The translations under genes and the position numbers were made by a program. Below are positions 16,250 through 22,385 of a stretch of DNA of 22,500 nt, in pieces. The stretch's first letter is position 1. The number at the start of each line of letters is the position of its first letter. The stretch lies in contig CAUYUJ010016491.1 in assembly GCA_963575745.1 (NCBI GenBank), positions 1-22,500 of the forward strand. The letters run 5' to 3'. The DNA is from Prorocentrum cordatum (taxonomy: Eukaryota; Sar; Dinophyceae; Prorocentrales; Prorocentraceae). Under the pieces are notes generated by a model. The model was not told the origin of the DNA. It saw only the letters and a program-made list of their open reading frames with translations, and did no database searches.

Positions 16250-16420
16250 AGGTGCAGCACACATATCTTTCGGAGGTCTTCGCGGACTTCTCGGATCGGC
16301 ACCGAAGACCCCTCCCTGGCTCCGCGCCACGGGCAAGGCCAGAAGCGGCGCTAAGGTGGCCCAGCGCCGACCCGACAGATCCGCGCGCACCTCCGACCTG
16401 TCCATTATGTTTGTGCCGCG
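16250..16420. mobile_element. TIR element with ~50 bp arms (GCAC-ACATA ends)
   Basis: The left arm 16250-16300 (GTGCAGCACACATATC, TTTCGGAGGTCTTCGCGGAC, TTCTCGGATCGGC) is the inverse of the right arm 16366-16420 (GCCGACCCGACAGATCCGCG, then CACCTCCGACC and ATGTTTGTGC). The arms are related to single copies at 6985-7035 and 20168-20215. The 170 bp element lacks coding capacity of its own. Confidence 0.5.
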
Positions 16421-16444
16421 CGCCCTTCCTCAATGCCAAGGAAA

Positions 16445-16530
16445 TGAGCAGGGACCGACCGTCCTGGCATTACTATAGGCCTACAGCGACACGCTCCTAC
16501 AGCCAAACATGTTCTCTGAACACTTGGCGC
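16445..16530. mobile_element. dispersed TGAGCAGG-ACCGACCGTCC repeat, copy 2
   Basis: The core TGAGCAGGGACCGACCGTCC then TGGCATT lies at 16445-16471, followed by CTCCTACAGCCAAACATGTTCTCTG, as in copy 1. It is shorter than the other copies and ends at the hairpin at 16530. Confidence 0.5.
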
Positions 16531-16563
16531 CGGCGGTAAGCCGTCAACCTTGGTTACCGCCGG
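16530..16563. repeat. perfect 10 bp stem hairpin CCGGCGGTAA/TTACCGCCGG
   Basis: CCGGCGGTAA at 16530-16539 and TTACCGCCGG at 16554-16563 form a perfect stem with a 14-base loop. It stands alone at the end of the dispersed repeat and could be a structured element end or RNA hairpin. Confidence 0.7.
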
Positions 16564-16619
16564 GTGGTTCGTAGAGCTTCCGTGCCACAGTTGTGAATGG
16601 CATGCGGGCGCGGCGGTCT

Positions 16620-16644
16620 CACATTTTGCGCGCGCGAAAATGTG
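16620..16644. repeat. near-perfect palindrome CACATTTT-GCGCGCGCG-AAAATGTG
   Basis: Eight-base arms flank an alternating GC core, so the 25 bp are almost fully self-complementary. The core could adopt Z-DNA or a cruciform. It lies just upstream of the first satellite unit. Confidence 0.7.
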
Positions 16645-16940
16645 CGGTATCATGGACATGTGCTTGACAGCTCCGTAGCTTGCCCACAGCTTGAGTTTGA
16701 GTGAGTTGAGACAACCAGCCACGCAAGAAAGTACACGAGTCAAGCCGAACAATGTTTTAACACTACCTGTTAATCTCGATAAAAAGAAGCTCTCTCGCGC
16801 CACGTGTAGAAGATGCGCATGGTCATGTCCTACCGAATGGTGTGTTTGGCCGCTTCGCAGCTTGTCCCCAGCTCGAGTAAAGTTGAAACAAACACCCACG
16901 CAATAACAGATTCGGCTCAAGCGGGTCCGTTTGTTAACGA
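16645..16940 (+). repeat. ~175 bp satellite, units A and B
   Basis: Two units are anchored at CCGTAGCTTGCCCACAGCTT (16673) and at TCGCAGCTTGTCCCCAGCTC (16855), 182 bp apart. Each unit reads in order: a TCTCTCGCGCCACGTGTAGA-like start, GATGCGCATGGTCAT, CCTACCGAATGGTGTG, the GTAGCTTGCCCACAGCTT core, and ACACGAGTCAAGC or TTCGGCTCAAGC. Three more units continue at 17646. Non-coding in every frame. Confidence 0.75.
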
Positions 16941-17642
16941 TTAATAAATCCGCCGACCCTGTCGGCGTGTGTGAGGGGTTTCTCCGTTCGACTCGTCGTC
17001 TCCGTTCTCCCCCTCCCGGGGCTCTCCTCCTCAAGCGCGCTATCCAAAGCGAAATTAAACGAAGTCGTAGTGGAGTCGAAGGGAAGCCCCTTCCCTTTGA
17101 TCCCTTCCCCGCAGGGGGGGGGGGGGCGGTGGGGGTCCCGGGGCAGATACGACGCCCGCCGGGGCGCACTTTCCTCAAGCGGGCACGCACGGGATGCACT
17201 TCCTCCTCCTCCTCCTTGTCCTCCTCCTCCTCCTCCTTTTCCTCCTCCTCCTCCTCCTGCTCCTCTCCTCCTTTTCCTCCTCCTCCTCCTCCTCCCGCAG
17301 AGGCGTCCCAGGAGCGGGCCCCGAGTCAAAATACCACCCCCCTGGGGCGCATTTTCCTCGAGCGGGCACGCCCGAGATACACTTCTTCCTCTTCCGGGAG
17401 CACGTCCCAAGTCAGAATATCACACTCCCGGGGCGCACTTTCTTCGAGCGGGCACACAAAGGAGGCACTTCCTCCTCCTCCTCCTCCTCCTCCTCTTCCT
17501 CCTCCTCCTCCTCCTCCTGCTCCTCCTGGTCCACCTCCTCCTCCTCCTCCTCCTCCTCCTCCTCCTCCTCCGCTTCCTCCCCCCACTCTTAGCCCTTTCG
17601 ATCAGGGTCGGCGGCACCGGCCGTCAGGCCTCTCCAATCGTT
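16936..17642. mobile_element. 0.7 kb TCC-rich insertion splitting the satellite
   Basis: Its ends are inverted: AACGATTAATAAATCCGCCG then ACCCTG at 16936-16961, and CAGGGTCGGCGG (17603-17614) then AATCGTT (17636-17642). Satellite unit B stops at the left end and unit C begins at the right end. Inside are three related segments starting GGGCGCACTTTCCTCAAGCG (17162, 17343, 17432) alternating with TCC arrays. Near the right end, 17604-17637 matches 5909-5943, next to the (TCG)n tract. The purine strand encodes no stable protein. Confidence 0.55.
17200..17578. repeat. TCC arrays and CAAGCGGGCAC repeats inside the insertion
   Basis: TCC arrays lie at 17200-17298 and 17468-17575. The GGGCGCAYTTTCYTC segments flank and separate them, 181 and 89 bp apart. 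On the minus strand each segment reads CPLEE(S/N)AP, but in differing frames, so this is a DNA repeat and not a protein repeat. Confidence 0.8.
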
Positions 17643-17645
17643 TAG

Positions 17646-18100
17646 ACAATAAGCAACCATCTGTAGATGCGCCTAGTCATTTTCTATCAAACGGTGTGCT
17701 TGGCAGCTTCGTAGCTTGCCCACAGCTTGATTGAAGTTCAGACAATCACGCAAGCGAGAAAGTGCACGGCTCAGGTTGATTTTTTTGCAGATTGTCCATC
17801 AATTGAGAAAATTAGAAGGACTCTCGCACCATGTGTAGATGCGCACGGTCATCTCCTATCGAATGGTGCGCGTGTCAGCTCCGTAGCTTGCCCACAGCTT
17901 GAATTAAGTTAAGAAAACCACTCACGTCGGACAGTGCACGGCTCAAGTTGAACAGTTGTTTTCCAAATTCTCTGTCAATTTAAATCATGAGAAGAGCTCT
18001 CGCGACATGTGTAGATGCGCATGGTCATTTCCTGTTGAATGGTGTGCTTCCCAGCTCCGCAGCTTGCCTACAGCTCGAGTTAAGTAGAGAAAGCCAGAAC
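17646..18100 (+). repeat. ~175 bp satellite, units C, D and E
   Basis: The GTAGCTTGCCCACAGCTT core occurs at 17709, 17881 and (as CGCAGCTTGCCTACAGCTCG) 18057, with spacings of 172 and 176 bp. GTGTAGATGCGCATGGTCAT and the CACGGCTCAAGTTGA tail recur. Lower GC than the surroundings. Together with A and B it forms a five-unit array. Confidence 0.8.
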
Positions 18101-18136
18101 CAACTGCCAAAATGAGCCTGGAGACCTCCACCCGCC

Positions 18137-18163
18137 TGGGTACTATTCTTATAATCGTACCCA
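18137..18163. repeat. hairpin with TATTCTTATAA loop, site 1
   Basis: TGGGTAC (18137-18143) and GTACCCA (18157-18163) pair perfectly around a 13-base loop containing TATTCTTATAA. The same loop sequence recurs between different arms at 18387-18410. Confidence 0.6.
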
Positions 18164-18184
18164 CCCGATCGACCTGAGATCAAG

Positions 18185-18454
18185 ATGCCGGGCGGGAATA
18201 ATATCCTAGTGCTCAACGAAACATATGAGACCTCCAACGAATTGTTGAATTTCAAGAACATGTTTTCCACCAGACCCAACGCCAGCAAAACTTTCGTCGA
18301 GATTTTTCGAGCCAACTTGCCCGCTGGCGCTGCGGAATTACTCTTAAGCTTCCACCGCTTCGCTTATGGGGAAGCTCTACGAGTCACACATATTATTCTT
18401 ATAACATGTGCCAGATGCGTTAACATAAGACAATATCAGGCAGAACTGCTCTAA
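18185..18454 (+). CDS. small open frame of balanced composition, hypothetical
   Basis: An ATG at 18185 opens 89 codons ending TAA, reading MPGGNNILVLNETYETSNEL, LNFKNMFSTRPNASKTFVEI, FRANLPAGAAELLLSFHRF, and a Cys-containing C-terminus. Unlike nearby frames it has no low-complexity or repeat bias, and its GC is lower. It lies between the satellite and the polypurine block, and the two TATTCTTATAA hairpins bracket most of it. The reverse strand is also open (18025-18315, 96 codons), so the coding strand is uncertain. I recognise no family; it could be a short gene, an exon or a captured fragment. Confidence 0.28.
   Translation: MPGGNNILVLNETYETSNELLNFKNMFSTRPNASKTFVEIFRANLPAGAAELLLSFHRFAYGEALRVTHIILITCARCVNIRQYQAELL
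18387..18410. repeat. hairpin with TATTCTTATAA loop, site 2
   Basis: CACAT (18387-18391) and ATGTG (18406-18410) pair around ATTATTCTTATAAC, sharing TATTCTTATAA with site 1 about 245 bp away in the same orientation. The site lies inside the open frame 18185-18454. Confidence 0.5.
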
Positions 18455-18464
18455 GGACATTTCG

Positions 18465-18505
18465 TGTAAGCCACAACGGGCTTTTGGAATGTTCTTTGTT
18501 GGGCC
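18465..18505. repeat. fragment of the TGAGCAGG-family terminus
   Basis: AGCCACAACGGGCTTTTGGAATGTTCT resembles the terminal ACCACAAAAGGCTCTTAGAACATTG of the copies at 7373-7540 and 18927-19123. The rest of the element is missing. Confidence 0.35.
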
Positions 18506-18539
18506 TATAACTCGGCAAGCCTGGACGCGTTGCCACCGG

Positions 18540-18735
18540 TTGAGGGAGGGAGAGGAGAAGCAGGGAGAGGGCAAGCAGGGAGAGGGGAAGAGGAGGGAGA
18601 GGGGGAGCAGGGAGAGTGGAAGAGGGAGAGGGGAAGGGGGGAAGCCGAAGGGGAAGAGGAAGGAGAGCGAGGGGAAGGGGAGAAGGGAAGAGGAGGGAGG
18701 GAGGGAGGGAGGGAGGGAGGGAGGGAGAGGGCAAG
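18540..18735. repeat. polypurine tract with (GGGA)n, G-quadruplex potential
   Basis: Almost pure purine on the plus strand: GAGAGGG words, then about nine GGGA repeats at 18694-18730. This is a G-rich run able to form G-quadruplex or triplex structures. Confidence 0.85.
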
Positions 18736-18920
18736 AGGAGCCGCAGCAGCGCGAGCAGGCGCCGTCCTCGTGGGCAGACAGGCGCGCCTGCAGCGCCGAG
18801 TCGCGGTCCGTCTGTGCCTGGGCGCGCCACGGCGCGCCGCGGCGAGGCGGGTGCCGCTCCAGGGGGGGGGCTCGCCCGCAGCGGAGGAGACCTCGCTCGG
18901 GCGTCCCGATAACAGTGCCG
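18735..18920 (-). CDS. coding-like block, unknown
   Basis: The minus frame reads TPERGLLRCGRAPPLERHPP, RRGAPWRAQAQTDRDSALQA, RLSAHEDGACSRCCGSS, with G/C-ending codons throughout. A plus frame (EEPQQREQAPSSWADRRACS) is nearly as biased, so strand assignment is uncertain. It lies between the (GGGA)n tract and the dispersed repeat at 18927. Unknown function. Confidence 0.2.
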
Positions 18921-18926
18921 TGGCAT

Positions 18927-19123
18927 TGAGCAGGGACCGACCGTCCCGGCATTCCTGAGAGACCTAGAACAAGCACAAGCTCTGAGAACAGGCACGGTGT
19001 TCCTGCGACGCCGGCCCGAGGCAACAACACGATAGACGGTCTCGGCCCGATAGACGGTCTCGGCCAGAAGTGTTCTTGAGAGCAGCGCGCGCAAGCCACA
19101 AGAGGCTCTTAGAGCATTCTCTG
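18927..19123. mobile_element. dispersed TGAGCAGG-ACCGACCGTCC repeat, copy 3
   Basis: The core lies at 18927-18953, followed by AAGCTCTGAGAACAGG words and terminating AGCCACAAGAGGCTCTTAG then AGCATTCTCTGG. It contains a perfect 18 bp tandem duplication, CGATAGACGGTCTCGGCC, at 19030-19047 and 19048-19065. Its right end runs straight into a (GGA)n array. Confidence 0.55.
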
Positions 19124-19582
19124 GTGGTGGAGGAGGAGGAGCAGGAGGAGGTGGTGGAGGAGGGAGAGGAGGAGGAGGAGGAGGAGGAGGAGGAGAGGAG
19201 GAGAAGGAGGAGCAGGAGGAAGAGGGAAAAGGAGGGAGGAGGAGGAGAGATGTAGAGGAGGCGGAGGAAGAGGAGAGGAGAGGAGGAGGAGGAGGAGAGC
19301 GGGGACGGAAGAACGTGGAGGATGAGGAAGAGGGAGGAGGAGGAGCGGAGCAGGAGGAGGAGTGGAGGAGGAAAAGGAGGAGGAGAGGAGGAGCAGGAGG
19401 AGGAGGAGGAGGGGGATAGGAGGAGGAGGAGGAGGAGGAGGAGGAGGAGGAGAGGAGGAGGAGGGGATGGAGAGGTAAGGAAGGAGGAGGCGTAGAGGAG
19501 CAGGAGGAGGAGGAGGAGAAGTGGAGGAGTAAGAGGAGGAGGAGGAGGAGGAGAGGAGGATGAGGAGGAGGAGGAGGAGGAG
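19120..19582. repeat. 460 bp (GGA)n polypurine array
   Basis: Purine-rich GGA repeats with AGG, GAAG and GTGG variants. The opposite strand gives Ser, Pro or Leu runs. With the TCC tract at 19730-19855 it forms a large imperfect inverted repeat around a 150 bp spacer. Confidence 0.9.
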
Positions 19583-19718
19583 CAGGCCACTGCGTGGTGG
19601 CAGGCCGCGCGGCGGCCTCGGGGGCCTGGTCAGGCCACCGTCCGAGCTCCGTCGCGTCGTTCGAAGCCTTCTCGGGGCCATCGTGGGGCCGATCTCGCGG
19701 CGGCACACTGTAAAACAT
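19583..19718 (-). CDS. coding-like spacer between GGA and TCC arrays
   Basis: The minus frame from ATG 19718 reads MFYSVPPRDRPHDGPEKASN, DATELGRWPDQAPEAAARP, ATTQWPAP and then the low-complexity array. The composition is protein-like and codons mostly G/C-ending. Immediately upstream on the minus strand is an acidic frame (MAAGGGGTNAEEEEAEAEAE from 19880), but in a different frame, so a frameshift or intron in the array would be needed to join them. No family recognised. Confidence 0.25.
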
Positions 19719-19727
19719 AGTCCCCTC

Positions 19728-19880
19728 CTCCGCCTCCTCCGCCCCTCCTCCTCCTCCTCCTCCTCCTCCTCCTCCTCTTCCTCATTGTCCTCCTCCTCCT
19801 CCCCCTCCTCCTCATCCTCCTCCGCCTCCGCTTCCGCCTCCTCCTCCTCCGCATTCGTGCCCCCCCCTCCCGCTGCCATC
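19728..19880 (-). CDS. acidic N-terminus-like frame over a TCC array
   Basis: An ATG at 19880 on the minus strand starts MAAGGGGTNAEEEEAEAEAE, followed by EDEEEGEEEEDN and poly-Glu. The Ala, Asp and Asn interruptions and mixed GAG/GAA codons are more varied than in a pure microsatellite. It then reads Arg-rich and passes into 19583-19718 out of frame. Possibly the start of an acidic nuclear protein, or only a TCC array. Confidence 0.25.
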
Positions 19881-20079
19881 TCGGGGGCGGGGTGAAGGCT
19901 TGTGGCCGCCAGCGCAGGCGGCACGGGAGAGGAGAGAGTCTCAACCCCTATCATGGGGCTCCTCTGGCTGGCCCTTTACCGTTAGAAGAACAAGGGCACA
20001 AGGGTGGGGACAGACATCTCGCCATCGCTCGGACGTCCATTCCCTGTGTTTTTTGTCGGTTTCGTGCGTGGCTCTTTCG

Positions 20080-20754
20080 CTAAATGATCAAGGATGCTCC
20101 TCGATGGTCCTCGCCGAAGGAAACATGCACACGTCCGAGCGATGCCAGGCGCTGGACCAGGGAGGTCCGGCGCCGATCCGAGAAACCCGCGCGGAGCTCC
20201 GAGAGTTCACGCAGCTGCCTCTTCTTCGGCTGTGCGTTCAATGTGCGAGAGGTGTGCTGCACGACGAACAGCAAGATGAGCTGCGGCAGATTCACGTCGT
20301 GAAGTCTTCGGCATTGGTCTCGGGCACCGCGCGAACCGTTCAACCTTGAACGATCGATGGCTCTCCTCGATCGCCAGGTCGTTCCAGACTGGCCGATTCT
20401 GGGCCGCTGGCGGCATTCAGCCTTGAACGCCCGCGCTGACCTGCTTGCCGACACGACGTGGATCTGTCGTACTGACAGCTGGGCCAAACGCTGAATCACA
20501 TCCTTCAAGACCATGGGACCCATCCGCCGGCCAAATTGAAGAACACTCGAAGATGCTCTCCCCCAGGATGCACAAGAAGATCCAACAAGCACGACCCACA
20601 TTAAGGCACCATCTCCGGTAGTCGTACGCGAAGAACATATCCGTATCCGCGCGAAACGCATATCCATATCCGCGGCATCGCAGGCCGGGCCCCTGGGCCG
20701 CGACCCCGCGGATGCGGGGCGTCTGTTCGCAGATCCCCCCCCCGCGGAGTGCAT
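20080..20754 (-). CDS. open frame of 224 codons, hypothetical protein
   Basis: This is one of the longest open frames free of low-complexity sequence. It contains GDGALMWVVLVGSSCASWGR, GPMVLKDVIQRLAQLSVRQI, HVVSASRSARAFKAECRQR, VNLPQLILLFVVQHTSRTLN, and RQLRELSELRAGFSDRRR, ending near 20080. Codon use is varied and natural. The start is unsure: an internal ATG around 20600-20520 is as good as the first possible start. The SELRAGFSDRRR part lies on the dispersed repeat shared with 6985-7035 and 16250-16420, so part of the frame may derive from a mobile element. No domain recognised; one hydrophobic segment (LILLFVV) is too short for a clear membrane call. Confidence 0.33.
   Translation of the reverse strand: MHSAGGGSANRRPASAGSRPRGPACDAADMDMRFARIRICSSRTTTGDGALMWVVLVGSSCASWGRASSSVLQFGRRMGPMVLKDVIQRLAQLSVRQIHVVSASRSARAFKAECRQRPRIGQSGTTWRSRRAIDRSRLNGSRGARDQCRRLHDVNLPQLILLFVVQHTSRTLNAQPKKRQLRELSELRAGFSDRRRTSLVQRLASLGRVHVSFGEDHRGASLII
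20636..20674. repeat. 23 bp tandem duplication CATATCCRTATCCGCG
   Basis: CATATCCGTATCCGCG at 20636-20651 and CATATCCATATCCGCG at 20659-20674 differ by one base. GGATGCGGGG and TTATCCGGGAT words follow. It lies inside the 20080-20754 open frame. Confidence 0.6.
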
Positions 20755-20848
20755 CCGTGCGACCGCTTATCCGGGATCACGCCCGGGAATCCTCACCGCG
20801 AGGGCGCAGGTGCAGATATGTTCGCCGCCCGTGACGTACTTGAAAATA

Positions 20849-21370
20849 GAAAAAGGAGGAGGAGGAGGAGGAGGAGGAGGAGGAGGAGGAGGAGGAGGAG
20901 AGGAGGAGTGAGTAAGTGAGAACAATCGCGGAGAGGAGTGAGTAGGGGGAGAGTGAAGGGAGGATGAGAATGAGAGAGGGAAGGATGAGTGAGGACGAGG
21001 GAAGTAGAAGGAAAAGGAGGGAGAAGGAGGGAGGAGGAGGACGAGGGAGGAGGAGGAGGGAGGGCGAGGAGAGAGGATAATTAGAGAGGAATGAGGAAAG
21101 GAAGGAGGAGGAGGATGAAAGGAGGTCAAAATGGAGGAAAAAGTAGAGGAGGAGGAGGGAGGCGGAAGGATGTGAGGAGGAACAGGAGGAGGAGGAAGGG
21201 GAGTGTGAGGGAAAGGAGGGAAGGGGGGGGGGAGGAGGGAGGAGGGAGGAAGGGGTTGAGGAGTAGGACGGCAGGAGGAAAGAGGAGTTGGAGGGCGGAG
21301 GTGGGGGAGATGGGAGTAGTGTCAAGGGGGGAGGAGGCCGTTAGGAAGGGAGGGGACGGGGGGGGGTTGG
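20849..21370. repeat. 520 bp polypurine tract
   Basis: It starts with a pure (GGA)n run at about 20853-20903 and continues as GGAGGA, GAATGAG and GGGGAGG variants. It ends in a poly-G-rich stretch near 21355-21370. No convincing coding content. Confidence 0.9.
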
Positions 21371-21630
21371 GATCGTGGGTGGGACGAAGCTTGAGGATTA
21401 CGGGACTAGGCGACTATTACGGATGGGGTGAGGAGGCCCTCTGCCACTGGCCGTGGCCACCCCTGAGGCCCGCCGCTCGGCAGCCGCCCGTCCCGACGCC
21501 CCGCCCCCTGCCACGGCGCGCCTGCCCCGCACCGAGCCGCCGGAGGCCTCGCAGCTGGGGCCCGAGCTGATGTTGGAGGCCTGACGATTGGCACCGACAC
21601 CAGCACAGGGGGCTGCCTCCACAGGGGGAA
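21348..21630 (+). CDS. coding-like frame with two internal TGA
   Basis: The plus frame reads VGGTKLEDYGTRRLLRMG, then TGA (21429-21431), GGPLPLAVATPEARRSAAAR, PDAPPPATARLPRTEPPEAS, QLGPELMLEA, a second TGA (21582-21584), RLAPTPAQGAASTGGRRRE and the GGA array. The middle block has almost exclusively G/C third positions. Both TGA are followed by text of the same character. It could be a terminal exon ending at 21582 plus unrelated flanks, a pseudogene, or read-through. No family recognised. Confidence 0.28.
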
Positions 21631-21765
21631 GGAGGAGGGAGGAGGAGGAGGAGGAGGAAGGAGGAGGAGGAGATGAGGAGGAGAAAGGAGGAGGAGGAGG
21701 AGGAGGAGGAGGAGGAGGAGGAGGAGGAGTAGGAGGAGTAGGAAGTAGGAGGAGGAGGGAGGGGG
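21630..21765. repeat. (GGA)n array
   Basis: GGA runs at 21637-21665 and 21683-21730, with GGAGTA variants to 21750. It sits directly beside the TIR element at 21781-21957. Confidence 0.9.
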
Positions 21766-21780
21766 TTGCCTCCACATCGG

Positions 21781-21957
21781 CTACACGCAAGAGTGACCCT
21801 GGGTAGGAGTGACCTTTGGTGCGCGGCTTCTGGGGGGCCGCGGGGGGACCAGGCCTGGGCGCGCAAGCCGCTGCTCCTGCTTCGCTTTCAGCCATCTGGG
21901 GGCCCATCTGTGCCCGCACCAAAGGTCACTCCGGCGAAAGGTCACTTTTACGTCTAG
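21781..21957 (-). mobile_element. TIR element with doubled AGTGACC arms, introner-like
   Basis: The left arm 21781-21823 (CTACACGCAAGAGTGACC, then GGAGTGACCTTTGGTGCG) and right arm 21915-21957 are inverted copies over about 43 bp, each holding two AGTGACC words. The flanks TCGG and TCGA may be a weak 4 bp duplication. On the minus strand it abuts the end of the coding-like exon at 21958-22153. The interior is GC-rich and non-coding. Confidence 0.65.
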
Positions 21958-22153
21958 TCGACCACAAGGGGAAAATGATCCCAGATTTCGGTGCTGCTGG
22001 TAATACTTCGGCCATCTTGGAAGCCAGAACATTACCACCATCGCCGAGACCGTGATCTTCCTCCCTCGGTGGAGTCACGCCACCGATATTGGTGTTGGTG
22101 TCAACCTCGAGGCCTGCGATGATGCGGTTCGGCGGCGAGCCTTGGTGAAAAGA
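21958..22153 (-). CDS. coding-like exon with possible canonical acceptor
   Basis: The minus strand reads SFHQGSPPNRIIAGLEVDTN, TNIGGVTPPREEDHGLGDGG, NVLASKMAEVLPAAPKSG, IIFPLWS with natural codon use and no low complexity. Just upstream (minus) is CTAAATTTCAG followed by ATCTTTTCACC, which looks like a branch-site-like word, short pyrimidine run and AG acceptor, placing the exon start at 22153. The exon ends at the TIR element. No family recognised. The plus strand is also open with two TGA, but the minus reading is the more protein-like. Confidence 0.4.
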
Positions 22154-22385
22154 TCTGAAATTTAGAAAATGGCCCCAGACCAAGAGAATTTGTCTTTGAA
22201 TTCAATGAGCCGCTTTGTTCGTTCACAAAATGCTGGTCTGGCTCGTTTGCATTTGGTAGCGCAATTTGATTTTTAATTCCGTTCCGCGCTTTGATAAAGC
22301 ATCGCGTGCTTCAAGCAATGTTTACACACAGCGCATGCGTCCACTACCACTACACGTGTTGTTTGGTGAAACCCGGGGGGGAGTG
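22154..22385. other. AT-richer interval, possible intron or intergenic
   Basis: Lower GC than anything nearby, with no repeats and no long open frame. If the acceptor at 22154-22156 is real, this could be the intron upstream (minus strand) of the exon at 21958-22153. Confidence 0.3.

Noticed and set aside
17162-17470. CPLEESAP peptide repeat on the minus strand
   Set aside because: The copies fall in different frames, so the conservation is at DNA level.
16673-18078. CCGTAGC...GCTTGA core of the satellite as a dinoflagellate spliced-leader gene
   Set aside because: It shares CCGTAGC and a vaguely similar tail with the leader, but the middle differs. No clear splice donor and Sm-like site follow in a conserved way.
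16645-18100. Regularly spaced repeats as a CRISPR array
   Set aside because: Whole units of about 175 bp are related, not short identical repeats with unique spacers, and the context is eukaryotic.
18420-19718. A 432-codon minus frame
   Set aside because: Apart from the first 45 residues (listed separately) it is translation of a (GGA)n array, a dispersed repeat and a polypurine tract.
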